The notes below the pieces were generated by a model that saw nothing but the letters and a program-made list of their open reading frames with translations, was not told where the DNA came from and did not search any database. Positions 8,006 to 18,082 of a stretch of 37,208 nt of DNA are shown piece after piece (within the stretch, counting starts at the first letter, position 1; the number at the start of each line of letters is the position of its first letter). Source of the DNA: an uncultured Eubacterium sp. (GTDB lineage: Bacteria > Bacillota > Clostridia > Lachnospirales > Lachnospiraceae); the NCBI GenBank assembly GCA_947384955.1, contig CANDJC010000038.1:1-37208 (forward strand), read 5' to 3'. The translations under genes were made by a program, and so were the position numbers.

Positions 8006-9436
8006 TCATCTGTTTTTGTTTGTCACGAATCCTGCCATCTCCAGGAACACATCAATCTGAAACAGCCAGGACAAAAAAATATAAGATACAGCTCCTGTAA
8101 CAATCTGAATAAAGAGTTTCGCACGATAATCCCCGACAGCCATGCCGGATAAATATACAGCTATGCCCATCAGCAGAGAAAGTCCAAAACCAGGCATAAA
8201 ATCCCTAATCTGCTCCTGATATGTATAACCTAATATTTTCACATTCGGCCTGATATTGATGATTGTTCCGATTACAGAGGCTGCCAGAGCTCCCAGCGTC
8301 ATTTCCCAGACCCCTATCCTGATTGTCAGAAACAGAATTGTTAACTCAACAGCTTTTCTTTTTATGTCCAGTTTTAATATAACATCACTTTTCCCAAGTG
8401 CGCTGACCGCCTGCAGATTCATCGTAGTAACTGGCAGCAGAAGATAAATCAGGCACTGTATCCTCATATACGGGACACAGGCCGTCCATTTCTCTGTCAA
8501 TATGAGCCTGACCAGCGGCTCACATACAAGCATAAGCCCCGTCATCATCGGTGCTGTCAGATAGATACACGTCCGCATGGATTTCCTGACCATATTTTTC
8601 ACTTTTTTTATATTTTCCTGTTCCGAACTGTAAGCAGAGAGCATAACAGGCTGTATGGCCGAACTTACATTCCCTAATATAATCTCCGGGAACTGCTTTC
8701 CTCTTTCATAATAGGCCAGCATAGAAGGTGTATAAATTCTTCCTATCAAAAGGCTGCGTAAATTTAAAAAAAATGCGGTAAGAAAATTGGAGGCCAGTAT
8801 TTTCCATCCAAAAGATATCAGCGCCCGCAGCCTGCTCTTTGAAAAATCAAGTGTCGGCCTCCACTTTACTGTAAAAAACATTACAACAGCTGATACGAAA
8901 CTATTCGTTAACTGCTGACCCGCCAAAGCCCAGACCCCGTACCCCTGATATGCCATAATTACCCCGACACACCCGGAAACTGCTATTGCACTCAGACTGC
9001 TGTACAGAAGCTGTCTGTAGCGCATATGCTTTTCCACATAAGCAGTCTGAATAGAATTAACGGACCCAGTCACAATAGTCAGTCCCAATACGCGCACAAC
9101 AGGCGTAAGCACAGGCTCCTGATACAGCTCTGCCAATACCGGAGCCAGCAAAAACAAAGCAGCATACATGACACCGGATACCGCCAGGCTGAAATAGAAG
9201 ACTGTAGAATAATCCGTCCTGTCCGGATTTTTTTTTTGAATCAGGGCTGTATTGAATCCGCCCTGTACCATTACATTTGCCAGTGTAATAAAAACTGTAA
9301 TAAGAGCTATTGCACCATAATCCTCCGGCTGCAGCAGCCTTGCTAAAAGAATACTGACGAAAAACTGTACGCCCTGTACGCCAATACGTTCTAAAAATTT
9401 CCAGATAATTGAAGAAACAACTTGATTTTTTTCCAT
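8006..9436 (-). CDS. Wzx-type polysaccharide flippase
   Basis: The 476-residue protein has about 12-14 membrane segments and a start typical of the Wzx/RfbX group of the MOP transporter superfamily (SIIWKFLERIGVQGVQFFVS, then ARLLQPEDYGAIALI). It would flip the lipid-linked repeat unit to the outer face of the membrane, next to the Wzy-like polymerase encoded further upstream. A run of ten A lies in the codons for IQKKN near residue 68. Family assignment is firm; the substrate is inferred. Confidence 0.9.
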   Translation of the reverse strand: MEKNQVVSSIIWKFLERIGVQGVQFFVSILLARLLQPEDYGAIALITVFITLANVMVQGGFNTALIQKKNPDRTDYSTVFYFSLAVSGVMYAALFLLAPVLAELYQEPVLTPVVRVLGLTIVTGSVNSIQTAYVEKHMRYRQLLYSSLSAIAVSGCVGVIMAYQGYGVWALAGQQLTNSFVSAVVMFFTVKWRPTLDFSKSRLRALISFGWKILASNFLTAFFLNLRSLLIGRIYTPSMLAYYERGKQFPEIILGNVSSAIQPVMLSAYSSEQENIKKVKNMVRKSMRTCIYLTAPMMTGLMLVCEPLVRLILTEKWTACVPYMRIQCLIYLLLPVTTMNLQAVSALGKSDVILKLDIKRKAVELTILFLTIRIGVWEMTLGALAASVIGTIINIRPNVKILGYTYQEQIRDFMPGFGLSLLMGIAVYLSGMAVGDYRAKLFIQIVTGAVSYIFLSWLFQIDVFLEMAGFVTNKNR

Positions 9437-9457
9437 TTCAATACTGCTTTCTCTGCT

Positions 9458-9568
9458 TTACAGACGCATATTGTTCAACAGCAGCCTCCGCAGCGCCTGC
9501 GGCAGCACATCAAACATTTTTCCCTTTATGCTTCTCCTATAAACGACTGCCGGCCTTGTATATTTCAT
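9458..9568 (-). CDS. Possible 36-residue small ORF between glycan genes
   Basis: An ATG at 9568 lies 7 bp after the stop of the upstream glycosyltransferase and opens a 36-codon frame (MKYTRPAVVYRRSIKGKMF...), basic in character. There is no ribosome site of its own, so translation would rely on coupling. It may equally be the remnant of a deleted gene, since neighbouring genes in this operon are packed much more tightly. Confidence 0.25.
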   Translation of the reverse strand: MKYTRPAVVYRRSIKGKMFDVLPQALRRLLLNNMRL

Positions 9569-9575
9569 TATCGTT

Positions 9576-10682
9576 TCATTTTTCAAGACACCCCTTCAAT
9601 ACATCCTTCCATCTCTCCTTCCAAATCTCATAAGAAAAGGATGTTTCAGCCGTCATTCTTGCATGTTCCGCCAGTTTCTGGCGATACGCCCTGTCTTCTG
9701 TTAACTGCTTCATGGCACGGTATAAACCATCCGTATCACCTGCCCTGACAATCAGCCCGTTAAACCTGTCAAGCACCACATTCACCATTCCGCCAACATC
9801 CGTGCATATCACCGCACAGCCAGACGCCATTGCCTCAAGCAGAGAAAGAGACGTTCCTTCCGAACCGACTGTTGGAATCACTGCAATATGTTTATCTTTA
9901 TGCATTTCAAGTGTCTGCTCATAATCATACTTTGTAATATGTACGTTTTTATATTGCTGCAGCCGTTTTCTCATATACTGCTCATCCGGCCCTCTCCCGG
10001 CAATGGTTACATCAATGCTGTTACATTCCTTTAAAAGCTTCTCGATAGCATCTGTAAATACTCTGCTCCCGCGGAAAATTTCAAATCTTCTGGCAAATAT
10101 GATTTTTACAGTTCCTTCCTCTTTCTGCTTATTATTAAGCGGAGGAATTTTCGTATAATTCGGTATTGCTGTCAGATTCATTTCTGGATGCGATACATGC
10201 GACCTGTACCAGTTAATAAAATTGTAATCGACACACACAACAGTATCTGCATGGCTCATCTGACGTATTTTCGTAAATGCCATAACTGCCCTTTGAAAAA
10301 CAACGGCTTGATTTCGCAGTCCGGTCCGTTCAAAATGACCTGGCCTGTCCCAGTCAATCCCATGCTGCAAGCAAATCGAATATCCTTTATATGCACAGAC
10401 TACCTGTTCGGATGCAAAGATGACAATCTCATTTTCCGGTATTGTCTGCTGGATTTTTTTTCTAAGTCCGGCCCTGCTGCAGGGTATCCCTCTGACTTTG
10501 ATGCCTTTGTATTTCGTTACAAATGATTTCCTATGAAACTGAAACTGATAGATGACAGGTTCAAATCCCAGTTCTAAAATAATTTCCGAAAGTCCTGTAA
10601 TATAGGATTGTATACCCCCGATTTCAGGCGCTGTCAGTTCTTCGTTTAAATAGAATGTGTTGACTATATATATCCGTTTCAT
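9576..10682 (-). CDS. Glycosyltransferase family 4
   Basis: The 368-residue GT-B fold protein shows an N-terminal acceptor domain beginning MKRIYIVNTFY with GGIQSY, and a C-terminal nucleotide-sugar domain with IIFARRFEIFRGS and the retaining-GT signature EGTSLSLLEAMASGCAVI. Such enzymes add one sugar to a lipid-linked repeat unit on the cytoplasmic face. Donor and linkage cannot be told from sequence. It lies between the polymerase-like and flippase genes. Confidence 0.9.
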   Translation of the reverse strand: MKRIYIVNTFYLNEELTAPEIGGIQSYITGLSEIILELGFEPVIYQFQFHRKSFVTKYKGIKVRGIPCSRAGLRKKIQQTIPENEIVIFASEQVVCAYKGYSICLQHGIDWDRPGHFERTGLRNQAVVFQRAVMAFTKIRQMSHADTVVCVDYNFINWYRSHVSHPEMNLTAIPNYTKIPPLNNKQKEEGTVKIIFARRFEIFRGSRVFTDAIEKLLKECNSIDVTIAGRGPDEQYMRKRLQQYKNVHITKYDYEQTLEMHKDKHIAVIPTVGSEGTSLSLLEAMASGCAVICTDVGGMVNVVLDRFNGLIVRAGDTDGLYRAMKQLTEDRAYRQKLAEHARMTAETSFSYEIWKERWKDVLKGCLEK

Positions 10683-10728
10683 GCTCCCTCTTTCCTTTTT
10701 CTGTTGTCAGACAGCTTAAGCGGTACTC

Positions 10729-12009
10729 TTATACGATATATCTTTGTACTCTAAATAAACCATGTCCATTTTCGAATACAGCCGATTTGTATATATAAAG
10801 CATATATACCAGCATCAAAAAAGAATTATAAGTAACTGCACTAAAATTACTCACTAAAATGACAAAACCAGCTGCCACAGCTACAGAAATACCTGGATTA
10901 CGCACTGTTTTCATTTTAAGCAGCTGCATCCATGAAAAAATAAATAACGAATAAAAAACCAGCGTGCCAGCCAGACCTGTTCCAAATAATAATTCTACAT
11001 AATCACAGTGAGAATACATGCCGTAACCCGCCAGGTCACTAAATGTTCCGATGCCCCAGCCAAAGAACGGTTTTTCAAGCCACAATGCCAGCCCATTCCA
11101 TATCATTTCAAAACGAATATTCAGGCTTATTTCCCTGATGCTTCTGCCTGTTGCAAAAAAATGGAACAAATTTTCAAATGATGTTTTATATAATACCTGA
11201 AACATTTCTGTCTGGGACAGCCGCCAGAAAACTGCAATGCAAAATACGGTTCCTCCTAAAATATAAAAAGGTTTTCTGCGTGTTTCCATATACAGAAAAA
11301 CAGCTGACGCAGCACCTGTGACTACCATAATCATACCTGTACGGGAACCTGTCCTTAATACAATGCAAAAAAGAAATGCTTCGATTACCGTATAAAAAAG
11401 CAGCCACACTTTCTTTCTATTCGAGAATGATTCCATTATATTGTATAAATTAAGTATCATAGCAAATGCAGACATATGGGATAACAGATTCACAATATTT
11501 CCGATTTCATCATGATACCCCAGCCTCCCATAACTGCCATTGCTGTCAAATCCTGAACGGCTCAAAACATACACCCCCGCTAAAACAGCTCCTGTCACAA
11601 CAGAGCGAAGTATTTGTTTTAATTCTGCCCGGTCCTTTACTTTATAGTCCAAAATTAATATAAAAAAGAAATTTAGCGAAATCCGAATCAGATTGCGTAA
11701 CGATGCTCCCGGCTCCTGTGAGTCAATACTGGATAAAAAACTCAAAAAAAGGAATCCGGCTGCCCATAAAAACAGATACCTTATTTTTAAAAGAGCCTTT
11801 CTATTGTATATCGCCTGCCCAGTCATCAATAGCGAAACAGCAAGGTAAGCAGCCGTGCACATACGCCTTGCCAATGCATAATCTGCATTCCATCCAAGCG
11901 CTGTATGTGAAAAAATATAAAGCGATAAAACAACGCCATACAGTCTGTCCGTTATAGATGATAAATACATCTTAGGTACAGTCAGCCTTCTTTTCTTTAT
12001 CATCAGCAT
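10729..12009 (-). CDS. O-antigen ligase/polymerase family protein (Wzy-like)
   Basis: The 426-residue protein has about 11-12 membrane segments and a large outer loop. The Wzy_C-type stretch FGWGIGTFSDLAGYGMYSHCDYVELLFGTG is seen in two parts around residues 320-350, with the conserved GxG and the His/Asp pair. In a Wzx/Wzy pathway it would join repeat units on the outer face. It overlaps no neighbour and starts one base beyond the stop of the upstream glycosyltransferase. The ATG at 12009 or the internal ATG at 12003 could be used. Confidence 0.85.
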   Translation of the reverse strand: MLMIKKRRLTVPKMYLSSITDRLYGVVLSLYIFSHTALGWNADYALARRMCTAAYLAVSLLMTGQAIYNRKALLKIRYLFLWAAGFLFLSFLSSIDSQEPGASLRNLIRISLNFFFILILDYKVKDRAELKQILRSVVTGAVLAGVYVLSRSGFDSNGSYGRLGYHDEIGNIVNLLSHMSAFAMILNLYNIMESFSNRKKVWLLFYTVIEAFLFCIVLRTGSRTGMIMVVTGAASAVFLYMETRRKPFYILGGTVFCIAVFWRLSQTEMFQVLYKTSFENLFHFFATGRSIREISLNIRFEMIWNGLALWLEKPFFGWGIGTFSDLAGYGMYSHCDYVELLFGTGLAGTLVFYSLFIFSWMQLLKMKTVRNPGISVAVAAGFVILVSNFSAVTYNSFLMLVYMLYIYKSAVFENGHGLFRVQRYIV

Positions 12010-12010
12010 T

Positions 12011-13117
12011 TTATCCCCTTTTCTGCAGCAATGCCTTTTCCCATCTGTCTAAAATATGATGAAACTCATATGCTTTTCTTACCTCCATAGCCCGTTCACC
12101 CATCCGGTTTGCCAAATCCTTATCCTCTATCAGCCTTTCTATTCTGTCATGCATCTTTTTATAATCTCCAACCGGAACTAAAAGTCCATTCTTTCCGTCA
12201 TCAATCAGAAACCTTGCCCCTCCGGCAGGCGCATCCGTACACACGCACGGCATTCCCATCGCCATAGCTTCAAGGATAGAGTTTGAAATTCCATCGTATG
12301 CAGAACTGGAAATAAAAATCTCTGCATCCCGAATTTTATCATGAACATTTTCTGTATATCCCGGCAGACAGACCTTATCCCTTAACCGCTTATGCCTGCT
12401 GATATATTTTTCTATGTATGTCCGTTCAGGCCCGTCTCCATAAATAATCAGCTGATATTCCGAATGTTTCTTCAAAACCAGTTCAAATGCCCTTACTGCT
12501 GTCATCCAGTCTTTCTGCTCCGACAGTGCTCCCATGCCCACAATTTTTTTCTTTCGCCTTTCCCCTATTGATACAGGTATATCCTGCATCACTGCATTTG
12601 GTATTATAACTCCTTTATTCTGGATACTCTTATGAAAATATGCCATTGCACTTTCTGTCTGAAATATAACCGCTTTCGGAAACCGATATAAATAATTCCT
12701 GCATGCTGCTGCCGCCCACCCTCGCGGATGCCTGGACGGATCGGTTCTTTCTGAAACAACAAGCTCTATATTTTTAAACCCTCTGGCTATAATCGTCAGC
12801 ATATTGGGAACCGCCGAAAGAGACAAAATAAAATCCGGCTTGAAATCTAATATATTTTTCCGAATTTCCCTGATGCGGTATAAAGTACGAAGCAAAGATA
12901 TTTTCTGCCGCGCATCTATCGGCATATATTCAATCTCTTCTCTTATTCTATAGATACTGCTGCCTGATGATGTTGTCACAATGCGTACCTGATACCCTTT
13001 GTCAGAGAATCCATTGGACAGCATAGCTGTAACTCTCTGTGCGCCTCCACCCCCAATTCCATGAGAAACCACCAGCAGGCGCTTTGCTTTTTTACTTTTT
13101 TTGCAATATTGCTTCAT
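12011..13117 (-). CDS. Glycosyltransferase family 4
   Basis: The 368-residue product has the N-terminal pattern LLVVSHGIGGGGAQRVTAML of GT4 enzymes and the C-terminal signature ISNSILEAMAMGMPCVCTDAPAGG, with GMGALSEQKDW beginning the donor domain. I chose the ATG at 13117, preceded by GGGAGG four bases upstream, over an upstream start that would run 125 bp into the previous gene. With this start it still overlaps the upstream GT2 gene by 26 bp, which suggests coupling. Confidence 0.9.
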   Translation of the reverse strand: MKQYCKKSKKAKRLLVVSHGIGGGGAQRVTAMLSNGFSDKGYQVRIVTTSSGSSIYRIREEIEYMPIDARQKISLLRTLYRIREIRKNILDFKPDFILSLSAVPNMLTIIARGFKNIELVVSERTDPSRHPRGWAAAACRNYLYRFPKAVIFQTESAMAYFHKSIQNKGVIIPNAVMQDIPVSIGERRKKKIVGMGALSEQKDWMTAVRAFELVLKKHSEYQLIIYGDGPERTYIEKYISRHKRLRDKVCLPGYTENVHDKIRDAEIFISSSAYDGISNSILEAMAMGMPCVCTDAPAGGARFLIDDGKNGLLVPVGDYKKMHDRIERLIEDKDLANRMGERAMEVRKAYEFHHILDRWEKALLQKRG

Positions 13118-14063
13118 TTGCCCTCCCAAATTCCCCTCTGCATATAGCCCTGTATATATGAAAAAGCCTGCGCACATACTTCCTGGCTTCCTTTTCTTTG
13201 ATAGAAAACAGCACAAACCAGACCATATTCAGTATAAATATACAGGCCTTTTGTATAATCCCTGCCTTTGCATACTTACATAGCAGCAAAAATTCACTAA
13301 TCCTGTAATGATAATATATAAATGCACTGCCTTTCTTTTTTGTAACTGCTGCATGGTCATGGTATACCAATGCATCAGGAACTATCATACTTTTTTTTCC
13401 AATTTCCCTCAGCTTATAAGCAATTACATCTTCCTCGTTATATAAGAAAAAATCTTCATCAAATAATCCTATTTTACAAAAGTCAGCTGCCCGCAAAGCA
13501 AAAAAGCAGCCTGCCACCATTCCATTAAATTTAAACTGTCCTTTTCCATGCCATTGCAAATCACGCTGCATCATCTTACCTGGAGGCATAAAAAAGCAAA
13601 AAGGTTTTTTAGAAAAAACTGCCTTAGAAAATGTATAATAAGTCCGCGCAATCTGCCCGTTTCCATCCGGCTGTACCAGTTTTGGACCCACAGCCCCGGT
13701 ATCCGGGTTCTCCGCTAATGCATGAACCATATGTGATACTGCATCATTTATCAGGCAGGTATCGGGATTCACGATGAAAATATATTCTGCCCCGTCATGT
13801 ACCGCACATCGAATCCCTATATTGTTGCCATAAGAATATCCTCCGTTTTGTTTCGATTTTAAAACCCTGACATCCTTAGCACCTGCATAGTTATCCCTCA
13901 GCCTTATAAAGGAACCGTCCGTAGAAGCATTATCCACTATATAAATAATGCTTTTACAGGTATTTGATTTTTCAAGAATTGACTTTACACATTTTATGGT
14001 GTATTCGTAAGAATTATAATTTAATATAACAATTCCGGCTTTTATCTTCATCATTTCAGTCAT
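13092..14063 (-). CDS. Glycosyltransferase family 2 (rhamnosyltransferase-like)
   Basis: The 323-residue GT-A protein opens with AGIVILNYNSYEYTIKCVKS, has VDNASTDGS and the donor-binding variant NPDT in place of DxD. A later FDEDFFLYNEEDVIAYKLR holds the ED acceptor motif, and a C-terminal hydrophobic stretch is likely membrane-associated. This pattern is common for WbbL-like rhamnosyltransferases, but the donor is not proven. The start overlaps the end of the preceding gene by 8 bp. Confidence 0.9.
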   Translation of the reverse strand: MTEMMKIKAGIVILNYNSYEYTIKCVKSILEKSNTCKSIIYIVDNASTDGSFIRLRDNYAGAKDVRVLKSKQNGGYSYGNNIGIRCAVHDGAEYIFIVNPDTCLINDAVSHMVHALAENPDTGAVGPKLVQPDGNGQIARTYYTFSKAVFSKKPFCFFMPPGKMMQRDLQWHGKGQFKFNGMVAGCFFALRAADFCKIGLFDEDFFLYNEEDVIAYKLREIGKKSMIVPDALVYHDHAAVTKKKGSAFIYYHYRISEFLLLCKYAKAGIIQKACIFILNMVWFVLFSIKEKEARKYVRRLFHIYRAICRGEFGRANEAILQKK

Positions 14064-14988
14064 CGCTTTTCCAGTTCAAATATTTTATCAAATCAATTGC
14101 TCTGCATAATCTGTTTTTCATCAGGAAAACCTGTGACGGCGGTTTTCTTATCTCTCTTGGCAGAATATCTCTGATATCCGACAGATTATTTGTCATATCG
14201 TTAAACCGCGCATATACAGTTTTTTCAGGATCAAAATCTTCACTCAGCACAAATTTCCGTTTTTGAAAATGAACGTATGCATATTCTGTTTCCTGTCCCC
14301 CGTCTGTCCCGGCCCCGAACACACTCCCTGAACAGATTTTGATATACCTGATATCCCCTGACAAAGGTGCTGCCAGCTGAAATTTATTCCCATACGGGCA
14401 GATATCTGCAATCGCATTTTTTGACGCATACACCTTTATGTCCGGATGCTGTCTGCATATCTGCGTTATGGATATCCTTCCCTCTTCATCAAATCCATAA
14501 TTATATTTACTTCGAAATACAGCCTTATAAACTGCATTCCCGCCAGCAGGCAGCATAAACAGTTCATTTATTTCCCGCTTATTTCTGTAAAACTGTATAT
14601 GCCCGTTTATAAGAAAACGATCATATTTCTCTATCAGCTTATCCGGATAAAATCTGTTCAGATTTCCCCATATAAGGTCCATATCGCAAAACCCCCAGTA
14701 ATCATAACCAGCTATGATATCTGGAAAAATATACCCGGCAGCTATTTTATAATCGCACCATTTATACGGCGTGCTTAATTCAATCTGGAAATTAAATCTG
14801 CTTTGCACTCTGGCAGCAAACTCAGGAAACGTATAGATAATTACTGTTATATTATCTGCAGCAGTATTTATCTGATTATCTGTGATAATATACCAGTCTA
14901 TGTTCCCGTTTCTTTCACACGACATCATAAAAAGTTCAAAATAATCTGGCAGTTTCCCAAAATAGCAGGTAATAACACATTTTTTCAC
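14056..14988 (-). CDS. DUF6625-like putative glycosyltransferase
   Basis: The 310-residue protein resembles the DUF6625 group found in capsule loci: a start VKKCVITCYFGKLPDYF, then TPYKWCDYKIAAG and a likely sugar-nucleotide/metal motif DYWGFCDMDLIWG near 120, which has the DxD shape of GT-A enzymes. I use the GTG at 14988, preceded by AAGAGG five bases upstream; the longer frame from 15060 adds a cysteine-rich leader without a ribosome site. Function as a glycosyltransferase is inferred from the fold-like motif and context. Confidence 0.7.
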   Translation of the reverse strand: MKKCVITCYFGKLPDYFELFMMSCERNGNIDWYIITDNQINTAADNITVIIYTFPEFAARVQSRFNFQIELSTPYKWCDYKIAAGYIFPDIIAGYDYWGFCDMDLIWGNLNRFYPDKLIEKYDRFLINGHIQFYRNKREINELFMLPAGGNAVYKAVFRSKYNYGFDEEGRISITQICRQHPDIKVYASKNAIADICPYGNKFQLAAPLSGDIRYIKICSGSVFGAGTDGGQETEYAYVHFQKRKFVLSEDFDPEKTVYARFNDMTNNLSDIRDILPREIRKPPSQVFLMKNRLCRAIDLIKYLNWKSDD

Positions 14989-15076
14989 GCAATCCTCTTT
15001 CCTTATATCTCCTATTCCAGCAGTGCATCTGATTTTGAAGCTGAACCTGACTGCTTGCAAATCAGTTTTTACCTGC

Positions 15077-16081
15077 TTAGGAACAAATTTCTATCATTTT
15101 TTGATTAAAAACATTTACTGCATTGCTGATGTCATATTTACGCGCTTCTTTCACACAATTCTGTCTCATTTCTATAACAGGTTTCATATTTTGAGCCATT
15201 TCTAACAGTTTCTTTTCCAGTTCATCTTCTGCTTTTAAGATATATCCTGTCTCCCCGTCTTTGACAATGTCTTTCATATAGCTTATATCATTAGCAATTA
15301 CAGGCAGTCCTGCTTCAAAAGCATCTACAACTGCTCCAGGAACCCCCTCCTGAGGATGTCTCGTTAGAAAAAGCATAACAAAATATTGGGACAATACAGA
15401 TGCCGCCTCTCCCCGTTTTATCATATTTTTAAAGCTGACATAGCTCCTCTTTAGATAAGTTTCCATTTCTGCTTTATCATCACCAAAATACCCATATACA
15501 TCTAATTCATAAATCTTTTTTTCTTTATTCACTCTGTCTAGTATCTGAATTACCGTGTCAAATCCCTTTCTCTTCGAAATTTCTGAATAATAGCAGATTC
15601 TTATCGGTTTTTCGTCCATATGATAATTTCTATAAAAAGTATTTATACTTTTACAGTTTGTCAGACATCCCGTGCAGCCCGGAAGGATTTTCTTCATATC
15701 CGCTGCCATGCGCTCTGTTTCAAAAAATGCTATATCAATATCGTTTAACAAATTTTTATTTACAGACTGTAATACCTTATTTGGATTTCCAACCGCAACA
15801 AAGATACTGGGTTTATACGTAATCTTTTTTAATATATGTAATACATTAATCAGAAGCCTGGTACCATTTTCTGAAGTAAGAAACACAACCGCATCGGAAG
15901 AAAAATATCTTAATATGATACGTAACAATATCTGACTTTTCTTTTCAGCAAACATATTTATAAAATGAACATCATAATACTTTACCGAACACAATGCCTG
16001 ATAGAATATTCTCGTTTTTTCTAATTGTCCTCCAACAGTTTTTCCAGATAAGTCTGCGCTGCCAACCAACAGTATTTTCAT
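15077..16081 (-). CDS. Glycosyltransferase family 4
   Basis: The 334-residue protein starts MKILLVGSADLSGKTVGGQ and has ICYYSEISKRKGFDTVIQIL at the donor-domain boundary. The retaining-GT motif is EGVPGAVVDAFEAGLPVIA, with Glu in the expected place. The ATG at 16081 follows GGAGG at five bases. The sequence is AT-richer than that of the neighbouring AsnB gene, as often seen for serotype-specific transferases. Donor sugar unknown. Confidence 0.88.
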   Translation of the reverse strand: MKILLVGSADLSGKTVGGQLEKTRIFYQALCSVKYYDVHFINMFAEKKSQILLRIILRYFSSDAVVFLTSENGTRLLINVLHILKKITYKPSIFVAVGNPNKVLQSVNKNLLNDIDIAFFETERMAADMKKILPGCTGCLTNCKSINTFYRNYHMDEKPIRICYYSEISKRKGFDTVIQILDRVNKEKKIYELDVYGYFGDDKAEMETYLKRSYVSFKNMIKRGEAASVLSQYFVMLFLTRHPQEGVPGAVVDAFEAGLPVIANDISYMKDIVKDGETGYILKAEDELEKKLLEMAQNMKPVIEMRQNCVKEARKYDISNAVNVFNQKMIEICS

Positions 16082-16104
16082 AAACCCCTCCCGTATTTCT
16101 ACCG

Positions 16105-18021
16105 TCATTGTCCTACACTTTTTATGATATGTGTCTGATACCACAAAGCCAGATTAAAAAGATACCATATTTTCTTTGCGTTCACCTGACTGCTGAAAAG
16201 TTCATTGATATAACGCTTATTGAAATACCCTGTATCATCAGCAAATGCCATAATCGTTTTGTGCATTTTTCTGCCAAGCCTGCCAAGGAACCAGTCATAC
16301 ACAGGAGCCGTAAATCCCTGTTTTTTTCTATAAACCAGTTCATCCGGCACAAGGCCTTTGACAGCCCGCTTCAGCACCGCCTTATTCATGCCTCCCGCTG
16401 TTTTCTGCTTTTGGGATATACTCATAGCAAGCTCTGCAAATTTATGATCTAAAAACGGTACTCTGCACTCCAGACTGTTAGCCATGCTCATTTTATCCAC
16501 ACGCATCAGAAGCAGTTCCGGAAGCCTGTGGTTTAAGTCTGCATATCCCATCCAGTTAACATATGACTTTTCCCATGCTTTATCCATGAATCTCAGATAA
16601 GCCGGCTTCACCGCCTCAAAAGATGTATATCCCAAAAAGCGCGCCCTCCATACATCCGTTAACATCCTTCTTTTGTCATACTCATGGAATCCTTCGGCTC
16701 CGCTCCAAAAAACAGGCTCTCTGTATATACTGCGGCGCAAAAGCTCTGTATAATCCCGTCCTCCTTTTCCAGCAGTGCAAAGCAGCCCTAGTCCGGCATA
16801 TTTTAACACTTTCGGAAAAGGAATCTGATTTAACTGTGACAGCCGAAGATATGCTTTCCAGCGCCGGTATCCCCAGAACAGTTCATCCGCTCCTTCCCCG
16901 GCCTGTGCAACCGTTACACCATGCTCCCTTGCAAGTCTGGATACATAATAAGCCGGAAAACAGGTTGGGTCAGCAACCGGCTCATCCATAAGCTTTGCCA
17001 TAACCGGAAGGAAATCGAATAAATCCTCTTCTTTTAATAATTTTTCGTAATATTCAGCATGGCAGCGCTCTGCCATCTGCTTTGCGAAATGATTCTCGTT
17101 CTGATAAGAACTGTAATTTCTGTCATACCCGATGCAGAAAGCCTTAACCTGTCCTTCTTCTCCTTCTGAAAACAAAGCCATATTTGCTGATGAGTCTACT
17201 CCGCCTGAAAGAAAAACACCCACTGGCACATCTGCCCGTTTTCTGTAGTTCACGGATTCCCGAAATTCTGCAAGAACCATCTGCGATAACGTATCTGCAT
17301 CTGCCTTTTTTACATCTGTTCTATAATGGTCCAGTACATCCCAATACCTGACTTTTTTAGCCAGTCCTTTTTTTGTATAGACAAGATATGTGGCTGGCGG
17401 CAGTTTGTGTATCCCTTCTATCAGAGTTTCTTCACCGGGCGCAGACAGAAACGAAAGATAATCGTACATTGCCTTTTCATTTATCCGTTCCGTCTGTTTC
17501 CTGACTCTTAAAAGCGCTTTGATTTCGGAAGCAAAGACAAGCCGCCCGCTGTCTTCCATATAATAAAGCGGCTTAATGCCCATCCTGTCCCTGACTAAAA
17601 TGCAGCTTTCGCTCCGTGCATCCCACAATACAAATGCGAACATTCCGCGAAATTCAGACAGACAGCCGATTCCCCACTCTTCATATGCATGCAGAAGAAC
17701 TTCAGTATCAGAATTGTCCGTTTTCCAATGATACTTTCCAGTTTTTTCCAGTTTTTTGCGTATTTCCTGATAATTATAGATTTCACCATTATAGGTAAGG
17801 ACAATTCTGCCATCCTGATTCAGCATAGGCTGGCCTGCCGCATCTGTTAAATCAAGAATAGAAAGCCTCCTGTGCCCAAAACCGCACCTGTTTTGGATGT
17901 CTGTCCAGATACCTCCGTCATCAGGTCCTCTCAGAAACATTTCCTCATTCATTACTGCTATCTGGCGTCGGTCTACAGCCCCGTTATTCTCCAGATTCAT
18001 AATTCCGCATATCGCACACAT
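16105..18021 (-). CDS. Asparagine synthetase B-like amidotransferase, copy 2
   Basis: The 638-residue protein has Cys2 of the class II glutaminase (MCAICGIMN), RGPDDGG, YNGEIYNYQ, the PPi-loop FLSGGVDSSANM near 260, and the later AGEGADELFWGYRRWK. It is complete and diverged from copy 1, so this is not a recent tandem duplication. A sugar-amidating role in the pathway is a reasonable guess because two such enzymes sit in an operon with UDP-ManNAcA genes; plain asparagine synthesis cannot be excluded. Confidence 0.9.
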   Translation of the reverse strand: MCAICGIMNLENNGAVDRRQIAVMNEEMFLRGPDDGGIWTDIQNRCGFGHRRLSILDLTDAAGQPMLNQDGRIVLTYNGEIYNYQEIRKKLEKTGKYHWKTDNSDTEVLLHAYEEWGIGCLSEFRGMFAFVLWDARSESCILVRDRMGIKPLYYMEDSGRLVFASEIKALLRVRKQTERINEKAMYDYLSFLSAPGEETLIEGIHKLPPATYLVYTKKGLAKKVRYWDVLDHYRTDVKKADADTLSQMVLAEFRESVNYRKRADVPVGVFLSGGVDSSANMALFSEGEEGQVKAFCIGYDRNYSSYQNENHFAKQMAERCHAEYYEKLLKEEDLFDFLPVMAKLMDEPVADPTCFPAYYVSRLAREHGVTVAQAGEGADELFWGYRRWKAYLRLSQLNQIPFPKVLKYAGLGLLCTAGKGGRDYTELLRRSIYREPVFWSGAEGFHEYDKRRMLTDVWRARFLGYTSFEAVKPAYLRFMDKAWEKSYVNWMGYADLNHRLPELLLMRVDKMSMANSLECRVPFLDHKFAELAMSISQKQKTAGGMNKAVLKRAVKGLVPDELVYRKKQGFTAPVYDWFLGRLGRKMHKTIMAFADDTGYFNKRYINELFSSQVNAKKIWYLFNLALWYQTHIIKSVGQ

Positions 18022-18082
18022 ACTCTTCCCTGCTTTATCTGTCTGCTGTTATGCTGCCAATCCTTCAGCTTCCAGACCCTTT

